Part shown: piece after piece, positions 1-11,289 of the stretch
Layout: every line of letters starts with the position of its first letter
How positions within the stretch are numbered: the first letter of the stretch is position 1
Assembly: GCA_033002965.1 (NCBI GenBank)
Contig: JAURVB010002664.1
Coordinates: 178,413-242,412 of the forward strand
DNA from: Piper betle
Lineage: Eukaryota; Streptophyta; Magnoliopsida; Piperales; Piperaceae
Direction: 5' to 3'
Length of the DNA: 64,000 nt
Program-made: the position numbers and the translations under genes
Notes under the pieces: generated by a model
Database searches by the model: none
The model's input: only the letters and a program-made list of their open reading frames with translations
What the model was told of the DNA's origin: nothing

Positions 1-83
1 TGCCTTAATTCTGCTAACCATTCTTATTATTGCCGTTGTCTAGAGGATTAACCTTTCAAAGAAGCAAACGGCATGACCCATTA

Positions 84-2380
84 TTTGAAAATTTGTTTTT
101 GGCTTGGCAAACTCGTAGAGTCGGCTCGGCTTGGTGAGCCGCTGGATCAAAATCCGGTAAACACTTGATTTTGTCATGCCCTCGGATGCACGAATCGGCC
201 GATTCCGTGCGGAATCGGCCGATTTAAATCGGATCGGCGTCGCGCCGATCCGACTTCGGGGCCGACTCGGTCGGCCCCGAATCGGGCCATGAATCGGCGA
301 TTTTCGGCCGATTCCGACCGATTTAACTCGGAATCGGAATCGGCCGATTTAAATCGGAATCAGTTTTTTAGGAAATTACCAAAATACCCTATGTATGATT
401 TTTATTAAATTATTTAAGTATGGGTAAAATAGTAATTTGGATTTTAAAAACCTAAAATCAAACCCGCTCCCCCGACGCCGCCGCCGCTCGTCCGCCCGCC
501 GCCGCTCGTCCGCCCGCCGCCGCCCCGTTTCCGCCCTCCGCTGTGCGTCCCGACTCCGGGCTCGCCGCCGACCGGGCTGCCGACCTTGCCGCCGACCTCG
601 CAACGTCGCCGCCGACGTGTGGCCGGACCGAATCGGGCTGTGACGCACGAATCGCCGCCGACTCCGGGCCGCCGACTGTTCGTCCGACCGGGCTGCCGAC
701 ATCCTCTGACATCGACGCCGCGAGACTCGCCGCCGACCGGGCCGGCGGCGGCGGCGGGGGTAAAGAGTGGCATTCTCGTAATTAAAAGTTGACTCGAGTC
801 TAACTCGAGTCAAAAATAATAATTAATTCTAAATAATTTTAAAAAAAATCTTAAAAAATATTTAAAAATATCATAAACTATAATTCACAGAATAATATCA
901 AAATAACATCAATACCCAATTTTAATATATTTATATTATAAATTGTCAAATTATTATATATGACCAATTAAATTAATTTGGACCGATTCAACTGAACCGA
1001 TTCTTGGCCGATTCAGACCAATTCCGATTCCGATTCCGATTCCGACTCCCTGGAAAACCGATTCTGATTCTGATTCCGATTCATGCAACCATGGTCATGC
1101 CTCAGATTGTCTTTGCAAGTTAACTCGGAGATCTAATCAAACTCGATTAATCCGAGTCAACTCGACAAGTTAGGCTAGTCTTCCATCTCTAGAAAAATAT
1201 ATGTGGAGAGTGGGGTTCAAACATATAATACCTTACTAGGTTTAAGACCAACACATGGATAAAGTATTTGTTCTTAAATTGTGAGTAATTGATTAATTAA
1301 TTAGTATTGACTGAAAAATACTATAATAATTGATTTAAATGCTATAAAAAGCCACATTAATCAAATTAATCTCTTTATTTTAATTGACACTATTGGATGT
1401 AAACAAATTCCCATCGGTTTTAAAAGTGGTCAATTATAAGACTTATTAGATAGAAATTGCATTTATAAAACTAATAATGATGTGAGTTGTATATTAAATC
1501 ATCTAAATATTATCTTTTAATGTCATAAGAATAAGTATTCACAATATTTCATATATAAATAATTAAGTATGAACAAACATGACGGATATTTATGCTGATT
1601 AGTTTTCTTATTTAGTGTAAAAGTTTATGTGCAAGACTCCATCGTGGCTCTGAGCCAACTCGAACACAGGATCAACTTGAACATCCATGAAGTGAAGTCA
1701 ACTCGAAATCACAAAGGAGTCTTGCACAAAACCTTGATACTAAATAATAGAACTAATCAACATAAATATTTATCATATTCGTTTATATATAGTTATTTAA
1801 AATAAGAAATATTTTGAATTATTAAAATATCTATGATGTTTGTTCGTACTTATTCTTATGATAATAAAACATATTATTTTGATGATTTTATATAGAAGGC
1901 CACATAATTATTAGTTTATATATAACTTTTTAACTAATAACTCTTATAATTGGCCAGAGTGGGAATTTGTTTACACCTATATAGTCAACTAAAATAAGGG
2001 AGATTAATCTCATCAATGATGTATTTTTTTGGCATTTAGTTCAATAATTACGATAAATTTTAAGTAGTGATAATTAATTAATTAGTTACACAATAAGATC
2101 AAATACTTTTTCCTTACTGTTGGAGTCTTAAACCTAGAAAGGTATCATATGATTGAACCCCACTCCCCACATATATTTTCCTCAAAATGGAAAACCAGCC
2201 AGACTTATTGAGTTGGCTCGGATTAAACGAGTTTGATTAAGACTCCGAGTTGAGTTATAGAGTCTATCCAGGTCAAATTCCGAGTGATTATAAAATAGAG
2301 TTTAACCCCGAGTTTGACTCAGCAGCTCACCAAGCCGAGTTGACTCGGCGAGTTGGCCAACTCAAAAACGAGTATTCAAA
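84..2380. repeat. Large foldback element (long inverted repeat)
   Basis: The left arm (84-180 continuing at 1102-1640) is the reverse complement, with divergence, of the right arm (1716-2380). Landmarks that pair are GTGCAAGACTCC at 1629-1640 with GGAGTCTTGCAC at 1716-1727, the ATATATGTGGAGAGTGGGG block near 1198 with its complement near 2160, and the CTCGGCTTGGTGAGC block near 125 with its complement near 2320. About 75 bases of loop lie between the arms. With the nested insertion removed the element is about 1.4 kb, almost all arm. No coding sequence is visible. It looks like a foldback-type or giant MITE-like non-autonomous element. A clear target duplication at the outer ends was not found. 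Confidence 0.85.
181..1093. mobile_element. Nested non-autonomous hAT-like element with 8-bp target duplication
   Basis: The element is bounded by the exact 8-base direct repeat GTCATGCC at 173-180 and 1094-1101. Its ends form an 18-base imperfect terminal inverted repeat: left CTCGGATGCACGAATCGG, right (reverse complement) CATGGTTGCATGAATCGG, with 14 of 18 matching. Just inside both ends are arrays of short GAATCGG/CCGATT motifs, and the core (470-770) is very GC-rich and proline/arginine-like in every frame, so the long frames there are not believable genes. An 8-bp duplication and subterminal repeats are the hAT pattern. It sits inside the left arm of the foldback and interrupts its pairing, so it is the younger insertion. 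Confidence 0.75.
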
Positions 2381-2887
2381 CTACGGCCTTGTTTGGAGAT
2401 AGGCCTGGGCACAATCCAACTCGAAGTTAAATGTTTAAAAGCCGGAGAGAGATGATCACACCTACCAGGAAGCAAGACCCAGCAAGTAATTTCATTCAAC
2501 AGTGTTGGTGAAACAAAGTAAAAAGCAACCTACGAGACCCAGAGCAAGACAGACCTTTTCCTACCTAGTTCATGCTCTAACAATGCAGATGCTCTAGTCT
2601 CGAGCACAAAAAGTGGATGCATAAAACTTGCAGATCGTGAGAACAAAAATACCACAGTTCATAACATTTCCCATACAGCATTTTGTCCAACAATAGTAAA
2701 TAAAGAATTAGACACAAAATATAAATAAGAAATTATTGTCCATTCAAATTTCTAGAGCTTCTAGAACATAAGAGTGCAATATCAAAGATGAGCCGGCCAC
2801 CGATCTCTAACTTGATCCATTTTAATGATCTGCAGCAAACTACAGCCAACACGTATATAGCCGAAGAAGCTTTCCACTATCCAAAAC
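2381..2887. other. Intergenic, probable 3' UTR of the TMN gene
   Basis: No coding frame is apparent. The stretch lies immediately downstream of the minus-strand TMN stop codon and is AT-rich, as expected for its 3' untranslated region and polyadenylation zone. Confidence 0.4.
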
Positions 2888-4880
2888 TTAGTCAAGTTTC
2901 ACTGATGAAAATAGGAAATGCACAAACCAGAGCGACGACAGGAACCCTATTGTGCCAGTAGCTAGCATAATGGCAAAAACCATGAACAAAGAATATCCAA
3001 GATATAATGTAGCTGAAACAGGTCCACTCAGACTCTTAAGGTCAAAAACTAGATAATTAATAGAATATAAGAATATGTATATCGCTACAGATCCAGATGC
3101 AAAGAAGGATTTCCACCACCATTTCCAATCCTCCACACACAGGTGCATATAAGTGAGGACCAAGGACACTTCAGCGCATACAACAACGAGAAGAAGCATA
3201 ACAACTAAGAGGAATCCGAAGACATAATAGACCCTGCCCATCCACAAGCTGGACATGATGAAGAACAACTCAATAAAAAGTGTCCCAAAAGGAAGCGTTC
3301 CTGCTCCAAGAACCAGCAACCAGGAAGGATATTTTTGTGGTGGAATCTCACGGGGGATTTGGTTGGTCCGGACAGGGTATTCAACATGAGGTGCTTTGGC
3401 ACCAAGGTATCCCCCAATGAGCGTTAGTGGAACTGATATGCAAAACCAGAGCAAGAGTAGGATAATAAACAAAGATATGGGGATGGCACCTGTGCTATGG
3501 CTTCCCCACAAGAGAAAGTTTAGGGTTGTCAAAATCAGGAATGCAATACCAGGAAAGAAGCAAGCGACCTTCCAGGAAACAGAGACCCATCCAGAATGGT
3601 CACCACTTTTGATAGTCTTCCAAAGCCTCACTGCCACATAACCTGCAGCTATCCCCAACACAAGATAAAAAAAGCATACAAGTGATGAGAGTTCCTCGAG
3701 AAGCTGGAGACATAAAACCCAGAGCAGCAAACAATATGGTGACAACAGCCATTCCAAGAATCTGAACACCGTCACCCACCATAACACACAAAAGTGGTGT
3801 ATAGCTTGGTGCCCTGAACACATCTCCAACTACCAATTTCCACCCGGACAACTCCTCATTCATTTGTGCCTGTGCCTCCTTATCAAGTTCTTCGTATCGA
3901 GTCAAATCCCTCCTCACAGTTCGAAGAAAGATGACGAGAACAATTCCAGCTAGAAATGCAATCACCATAAGAGAGTTCAAGATTGAGAACCAGTGAACCT
4001 TCGAACCCTCCATCTTAAGATATGCATCCCATCGAGAAGGCCATTTGATATCACTCTCAATAAACGAAACCTCATATGAGAAAGACAGTGGCTGGCCCTC
4101 CTTAACTGCCATGGCAACGGTGGATGGGTCGCAATTGATGGGAGAGGGGTACTTCTCATACATCTTCAAGTTCTTAATCGACTCGGCGTCATGAGGAACA
4201 CTACAAGGAACAACTTCAAATCCCACAACCATATAACCAGGAACATCAGATTCCCCCTTCTTCACAGGAGGGATCACCTCAGCCGCATCGCCTGTCCCCA
4301 TCACCTTTGCCACATTCGTCTCCTCATATTTGTGCACCAAAACGGTGAACTTCAAATGATTGAACACATAGTAAACATCCTGAACCTTAACCCCAACCGG
4401 ATACCCAGTCCACCTAATAAAATAATCATCCTTCTTGGTAAATCGAATCGTGGGCAAATTGTCCAGTATCAAATTCACCTGATACATCTCATCGATCCTC
4501 TCCGTCAAGATCTTATACTCATTGGCCGTCAACAAATTCGACCGGCACAAAAACAGATCAGACTCATTAGTGTACATTCTGAACCGATAAGGCGAATTCT
4601 CAATGCGGTCACCCATGAGGAGCTCCCCAAGGTTCTCAGCACTATCCTTAACCCCTTCTTGGGGTTTACAGAACGGTAGACTATAATAGGTAAACGGCAT
4701 TTCGGTATCAATCGAGGTCAAGGAATTCACCTTCACCGACAAAGTGCTGCCAATCTCATACTTATGAGGATAACTACCAGGGAGGTAAAACCCATCCCCA
4801 GATCCAGCAAAGAAGCAAAGAGCCACCACAACCCAGATCACAGAAACACCGAAACCACCCATTGCCGCCCCACCTCCCAT
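2888..4880 (-). CDS. Transmembrane 9 superfamily member (TMN/EMP70), frameshifted
   Basis: This is an intronless TM9SF gene of the plant TMN 8-12 type. TMN proteins sit in Golgi/endosome membranes and affect cargo sorting and membrane-protein surface levels. The ATG at 4880 is followed by a signal peptide (about residues 8-28), the family motif FYLPGSYPHKY, and a lumenal domain up to about residue 280. The first membrane segment is near HWFSILNSLMVIAFL and the polytopic C-terminal half ends in KLD, which fits the KXD/E Golgi-retention signal. The frame breaks in a run of seven A on the + strand (3667-3673): upstream the frame reads MSPASRGTLIT, downstream it resumes as FYLVLGIAAGYVAVRLWKT. 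One base fewer or two more restores one frame of about 663-664 codons, the normal family length. Everything else is intact, so a sequencing error or a very young allele is likely. Confidence 0.93.
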
Positions 4881-4881
4881 A

Positions 4882-5032
4882 CTAGATCTACAAACAATGC
4901 ACCAATAACAAAATGAACAACCAATATCAAAATTTTGCAAATTTACAGCAGCATAAACAACCACCCAAAGAAACAACACCAAGAATCATAAAAGATGCAT
5001 GATTTGGAGTGTTTGGAGAGGAAAGAACTGAC
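4882..5032 (-). other. Probable 5' UTR intron of the TMN gene
   Basis: On the minus strand AAAAG|GTCAGTTC (donor at 5032) and GATCTAG|TATGGG (acceptor at 4882) frame a 151-base AT-rich interval just one base before the start codon. A leader intron directly upstream of the ATG is therefore likely, with a non-coding first exon above 5033. This is inferred from splice motifs only. Confidence 0.55.
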
Positions 5033-5199
5033 CTTTTGATGGAGAAAGGGGCGGGCGCAGATCTGCGAGGGAAGAATAGGGAGTTGAGGGGTATCTATCT
5101 GGGAGTTGAGGGGTATCTGCGACTATTCCATGTGTCGTTGACGTTTCCATTTTTGGTCACGTTGATTGTGACGGAGAAGCGGTTGACGGCGTGAGGAAG

Positions 5200-6204
5200 T
5201 TCACGCGTTTGGGACGGCTGTCGTTCGATCGTTGTTGGGAGTCTGGAGACAGAGTTTTGGTTGGATGTCTTCAGGTCTTAACTCACTTCCATTATTTTAT
5301 TCGAGGTTGAGTGGGGCCTACCGTACATCAAATTTATTTGAGTTTACGTCGAATTTGAATTTTTTTATTCATATTTATATTTGATATATTGTTATTAATT
5401 TTTATTTTAAAAATTAACGTATTCTAATTTCCTTAGGATATATTGAATAATGTATAAGAATTATAATCATTTGTAAGGTCTTATAGCGTTACCTGCTCTA
5501 AGACCTGATCAACGTTAAGATCTGTATAATTAATAGTATTATTAATTATTAAATTTTCAAAATTATAATTAAATGCATAATAGATGTTGAAATGCTATTA
5601 GACTAAATTATCACTCTAATGTATAATGAGATAATTCTAATTTAAAGCTTTAGTTAATTTACATATTTAACCATCTTGCAATAGTTTAATTTTTAAAAAA
5701 GAATGCAATATAAATGTAAAACACAATTTTATATATAAATATTCAACTTAGTCGAGCTAAATAATACATAAATAGGCTAAATTTCAAATTACGCTTCATT
5801 TGCCTACAAAACAAAACTAAAGCGAGTGAAACATCTAACCAAATTGAACTCGTTGAGTTTCGCCTATAACTATCCAAAGTCAAGCGATTTTCTTTAACAG
5901 GCCCTTGCTATGTTTAAATACTATTTAATTAAGATGTCTTATCGTTTTTTCCGTTTTTGCTTCTTCTAGCTTACATAAATAATGCCGCTAAATTACTTAA
6001 AAGGATGAATCATATGGCCAATAAAAAAGGACCATTGTAAGTTATTATAAAAATGTCATAATGGGAGCTCCTACGGATGGGATGTCCGAATACAATTTAT
6101 AGTGATATTTTGGAGATTATGTTCACAGTCCTTAGGGGTAAATAAAGTTCAGCTCAAACTGAACCGAAATTTACTAAAAAATAAAAAATCTTTATTGCTT
6201 ATGC
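5200..6204. other. Intergenic, TMN promoter side
   Basis: AT-rich sequence upstream of the TMN gene. No coding frame, RNA gene or repeat structure could be supported between the probable TMN first exon and the Copia 5' LTR. Confidence 0.4.
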
Positions 6205-6706
6205 TGTTAGATTTTGGATATTTATGTGGACATAAATATATGCATGTATTTATAATTGTATCATATACTGTTATTTAAGGTTAGACCTAAATTCAATTGA
6301 TTTGTTAAAATTAAGGTTAATGAGGGTACTAATGTAAGTATGAATTTATATGTATAGATATAATTTTTGTAATTTCTCTTTTATGATGAGTTAAATTGGA
6401 ATTATGAAAAATAATAATATAAATAAGACTTTATGGTCTCAAATTCGTAAGTAGTTTTTCATTCTGACATCTCATCGTCTATAAACTTTTCGTTCTGACA
6501 TCTCATTATCTATAAACTTTAGCCTTAAACAACTAGTGCTGAATTTGAAAGATCAAAATCTAAGTAAAAAATCATTTTGTTTTTATAGATTTAGGTACGC
6601 TTCCGCTATCAAATTTTGTTTTTGATGATTTAATCTAAAGAAGATTAAAGTTTTATAGTGATAGTTTTATCATCTGTATAATTTAGTTGAAATTAAAGTT
6701 ATAACA
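6205..6706 (+). repeat. 5' LTR of the Copia element
   Basis: Starts TGTTAGATTTTGGAT and ends GTTATAACA. It shares with the 3' LTR blocks such as TATAATTGTATCATAT, TTAATGAGGGT, ATCAAATTTTGTTT and GATTTAATCTAAA. It is about 170 bases longer than the 3' LTR because of a middle segment (about 6335-6500) that the 3' copy lacks. Confidence 0.85.
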
Positions 6707-6807
6707 AGTAGTATCCGAACAACTTCATATTAGATCATTGAAGATTAATTAATAAATTCTTGTTTAGAACTGTTCCATATCACATCCAGATCTAATGATT
6801 CTGGATA

Positions 6808-6878
6808 CCAAAATAATACTAGTTTGTAAGAAATAATAAATCCCAAAATAATACTAGTTCGTAAGAAAGAATAAATTA
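6808..6878 (+). repeat. 35-bp tandem duplication in the Copia leader
   Basis: The block beginning CCAAAATAATACTAGTT occurs at 6808 and again at 6843 with only a few changes, giving a period of 35. Confidence 0.8.
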
Positions 6879-7099
6879 ATATGGTCTTCAACCTATTTGG
6901 AGTTTTTAAAATTCAGTACTAGTTATTGCCATTTTCATAAATCGGATTAAAGGAAAATACAGGAAATAACTGTATGAGATGTTTATTCCCAAATCTAGGT
7001 CCTTTTTGATAAAATATCAAGTGAGGAACCTAACGCTATAAAAGGTATAGTTTTATAAATTTCCAAATAAGGGTACTTGTATAACCTTTAAGTTTTATG

Positions 7100-10034
7100 C
7101 TATTTATGTTTCAAAATTTTAGATTCAATAAAACCCGCGATTCGAGTCAGGGTTTTATATTCAGAACCGGTTGGTTCAACCGTTATTTTCGAGTCGAGTC
7201 AGTTTCAGAACACGTGTACTGAGCCGACGCCAGTCGCGTGTATGAGCTATGAGGGTCATGCGTACCCAAGTATATGATGATAACGTCATGAACACAGCAG
7301 AACAGAATGAGTTATCAGAATATATAAGAGTATGCCAGTTGTTTTTTATTTTTATATATAGTGGATCGTAGAATTAGTTTTAGGCTGTTTACCGCGTTAG
7401 GACGCGTTACGGGCAGTTGGGTGGGTTGATAGTTCTAGAGCATATCATTATGATGTTTTGGTGTTTGTTTGATTTTATGGGATTTTTCCCGATTTTTATG
7501 AATTTTTTAGGATTTAATACGACTTAGTTATTATACTTGACTTGAGCCGGAGATGAGTCAAGTCTTATTTACGAAATTGCCACCCAGCTATTTTTCTCCC
7601 CTCCCGACGTCTTCTTCCCAAAACCCTTCCCGACGCCTCCCCCATGCGCGCCACCATCGCCGCCGCCGACGCGACCCGGCCGCCGATCGTCGCCGACTAG
7701 CCCCGCCACGACGTCGCCATGCCTCCCCAACCAGTCTCGGCCATCATTTGGCCGCCGTGACGCCGGATCGACGTGCCAAGCACCACGCCAAGCACCGCCC
7801 GCGTTGCGCTCACGTCGTCGATTCCGTCGCCGGCGATCTTCGTCGCCGCGATCGAGTGGTCGCCTCGGCACCTTCGACCCTCCAGTGAGCTTCCCTGACC
7901 AGATCGGAACCCATCGCCGCCCATCCCGGCCGGATTTAGTCACCCACCACCGACCCTCTGTTTTAGCCATTTTCTGGCGAGCCACCTCCTCAGCTGACCA
8001 CATCGACGTCGTGGACGTGTCGGGCTCGCCGAGTCGGTTCCAATGGTACCCCATACCATTGCTTTCCAGCCAGTAGACGTCGCCAGCAGTTGTTGCCGGA
8101 AAACTGCCGGAACCCGCTGGAAAACCAGAATTGCTGGAATTCGCCGAATCTTCCGCGGAGCTTATCCAGTCGATCCTAATCGAACTTCGGATGCCGATGA
8201 GTGCCAAATTCAAGCTCCGAGATGCGCGACGAAACCCTAGTCGTCGCCGATTGCTGATGATGTGAGGTATAATTACCTCCGATTTAATTATTTAAAATTG
8301 ATGATGATTGTTAGCATAGCATGCTAGAATTGAGTAGTTGTCATGATAAATATATGAGTATGAATGAAGTGATGATTGCATGAAGCAATTAATTGAGAAT
8401 GTATGTTAAGTGATCCGATGATGTAAAGTAAATTTGAGCATGTTAATCGGGTATGATGTAACTTAAGAAAAACACAGTAAAATTGGTATGAATAGGATGA
8501 GTTAGAATTATTTTCATACTTATGATAATTTGATTGTCGATTGATGTTCATTGAGTTTGATGCATCATTTAGTTAGCGGGCGTTAGTGTTTAGTTTTGAT
8601 GTGTAGGTACGGAGTAGGAGCTCGCCGCCTAGGCGCGATGACACGTTTGAAGTTTCTACCAGGTCCGTTTAGGACTCGTCTCTGTTTTACGTTCTTTTCT
8701 ATTTTATGCTTATTTTATTATTTGCAGGATGGGTTAAGTGGCATTTTATTGGATCCCACTTAACTCGGGCGATTTAACCGAACAGTTTTCCGGATTAATA
8801 ACCCTTCGAGGATGATTTCGAAAAGAAGATCCAACACAAGCTGCCTTCGGGCCTATTATATAAATCCCTTCCCAGGCCTATATATATAATTTTATCGAGT
8901 TTTCAGTGAGACGAGAGATGGAGAAACCGACTGCACGTACCATGAGCGGATGTCGTGACAGTCAACGTGGGCTCTGGATTAGTGCCAGCGGACTGTTCCA
9001 TTCCCGAGGGATCTTGACAACTCCGTGTTTGAGTTCCTCACACCCGGAGAACGTGGAGGTTTACGGGTACTGTTTAGTACAGCCCATGTTCGGACTTGTG
9101 GTTCAAAGGGTACTAAAGGCGGCTGCCTGAGAGTACTCGGCCTTCGTGCTCAAGGCCAGGAGAAATATGGAGGTAAGGAGAGGGCTTAGGATTTGAGACC
9201 AGAAAATGAAGTAAGAAAATGCCGAGAGCGGCATCAGCAGCAGCAGATCAGTAAGTTCGGGATGCTGTCGGGTCTGCAGCCCAGTGGCTCCTCAGTAGTG
9301 CCCTTCAGAGTGTTCACGTGGGGTATATGATGTTTTCTTTCATATAAAAGTTTGCTCTCATAGCCAGCTTGTTATAGTTATTTTATTTTCCAGACCAGTA
9401 ACACTTGTTACTGACGTGTTTTTATACTATATGTAGGTAATAATCACGAGTTGGAGGAGCAAGTTTGGACGAAGGAGCACTGTTGTTGCTTGCACACATG
9501 TCAGTCGATTGAGTGATTATATTGTGTTTATGATGTTATTATATAGTGAATGGTGTGATTAAATGCTTGAGACATGATGATGTGACATGATTAAATGTTA
9601 AGACATGATAGAATGTGAAACATGAATAGAGTGTGCAGTGAAAGCGTTGTGGGTTGAGACCCCAGTTCTAGAATGAGTTTACAGTATATTAGATTGTGTG
9701 TGAATGAAATTGTTGATATATGCATATATACTTGTATATATTATTTTGACAGGGTGGACCCTAATTGCACTTTTAGGGTAGACTTCTATTCGTTGTATTT
9801 TAGAATTTTTATTAATTTTGATCGTAATCGTATTGTTGTGTGAATTACCTTGCACGTCATCCATATAGTATCATGTTAGGATTTTGAGCATTTATTCATG
9901 CATGACGAGTCGTATCTTCATCTTAAGACGCCGAGATTAGATTCGCATGAGTTGGGTTCGGGTTAGCCGACCTAACCGGGGCATGTAACATGCCAGTTCG
10001 GTTCATGAGCATGGACCGGATTTGGGGTGTTTCA
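7100..10034 (-). mobile_element. Gypsy-type long LTR (copy X1), probably solo, minus orientation
   Basis: Read on the minus strand the right end starts TGAAACACCCCAAATCCGG, the usual start of plant Ty3/gypsy LTRs. A TATA-like stretch lies at about 8874-8890 and a GC-rich leader-like zone follows (8240 down to 7560). Long segments match copy X2 (24430-26709) in the same orientation and copy X3 (29268-30400) inverted. Examples are GTGTAGGTACGGAGTAGGAG near 8600 and TTCCCGAGGGATC near 9001. No gag or pol is present. The left boundary is approximate and no target duplication was found. It sits inside the leader of the Copia element, so it inserted later. The GC-rich frames near 7560-8240 are not treated as genes. 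Confidence 0.7.
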
Positions 10035-10429
10035 ATGGTTCAGTCATAATTAATATTTGAAAATTTATTAATGACTACAATATACTATCAAAGTAGCCTT
10101 TTTTATAAAATTTAATTTATTTTTTAATATTAAGACGGTTATGAGTATTTGACTCATGTGAATATTAATCGGCCCAAAAGAAAGTTAATATTTGATAGAA
10201 TTATATATTTATTTGTAGTAATAAATATGGGATAATTATCAAGATTCTATGTAAATAATAAATAGGCCCAAAGGAAAGTTTATTATTTGATATGATTTAT
10301 TATCCATATTTGATAGGATTTATTGTCCATATTTGATTACTACACTAAGAGTACCACTTACAAATTAATATTTATGTCTAAAGACTAAATATTAATGTTC
10401 TACTAGGTATCTGTTGATGGGATTGACCA

Positions 10430-11245
10430 TTGTTTGAATTATTAATCTTATTATGTGCATGTTATTTTATTCTATTTTCAATTAATAAATTTGCTTCTAT
10501 GATTTCTACCAACATCAATTTAGTTCCAATGCTTAAGGATATTTTTAAGGATTATAAAGAGAGCGTGATGATCGTTCTCGGCCGCATGGATCTTGACCTT
10601 ATGTTAAGGATTGAAGAACGTGCTTCTCTTATGGACAAAAATTCTGTTGAGGAAAAATGGGACATTGAGAAGTGTAAATGTTTAAATCGCATAAGTCTTA
10701 TGATCCTGAAGCGTGGAATTCAAGGTTACTACAATCACTGAGTTTCTTAAAGAAATTGAAAAGTATTTTATAAAAAATGATAAGGCTGAAACAAGTAGGC
10801 TTTTGTCAAACTTGATTTCAATGAAGTTTAAATGCAAAATAAGCATAAGAGAGTACATCTTAGTGATATCAAATATTGCTTCAAAACTAAAAGTACTAAA
10901 GTTAGAGCTATATGAGGATTTGCTCGTGCATTTAGTTTTAATTTTTCTTCTTATGCAATTTAGTCAATTCAAAGTCAGTTATAACTGCCAGCAGGACAAA
11001 TGAACTCTTAATGAGCTCATTTCTTATTGTGTCCAAGAAGAAGAAAGGTTGAAGCAAGAACAGGATGAAAGTGTTCACTTGGCTAGTACCTATTAGGATA
11101 AAAATAAAAAAAGAAAGAGGGCTACGGAAGCTGGTAATAGTTCTCACAAGCAACAACAAAAGAAAGAAAATCAGACTTCTTACTATTTCTTTTGTGGTGA
11201 ACTTGGACATATGAAGAAGGAATACACTAAGTATCACGCTTGACA
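10430..11245 (+). pseudogene. Copia gag remnant
   Basis: A Copia gag (UBN2-type) is recognisable across two frames: KCLNRISLMILKRGIQG near 10680-10725, then the continuing capsid helix region to about 10990, and a CCHC-type zinc knuckle near 11185-11228. In the knuckle (CFFCGELGHMKKEY) the last cysteine is replaced by tyrosine. Frame changes near 10720 and stops after 11000 break it. The preceding leader (about 10100-10400) has the paired CGGCCCAAAAGAAAGTTAAT and AGGCCCAAAGGAAAGTTTAT blocks. Confidence 0.8.
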
Positions 11246-11289
11246 TGTAAAGAAAGGTCCATTTCTTATTTTTGTTTGTTCTGAGGTTA

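Noticed and set aside
376..813. Several long overlapping frames on both strands
   Set aside because: All arise from the CCG-rich core of the hAT-like element. Composition is arginine/proline/glycine-biased in every frame.
7553..8240. GC-rich frames that could be a gene start with a GTGAGG donor-like end
   Set aside because: The same sequence recurs diverged in the X2 LTR copy and lacks conserved protein motifs. It fits an LTR leader.
8906..9130. 74-codon frame
   Set aside because: Lies in the LTR U3 region shared with X2, where the frame is not preserved.
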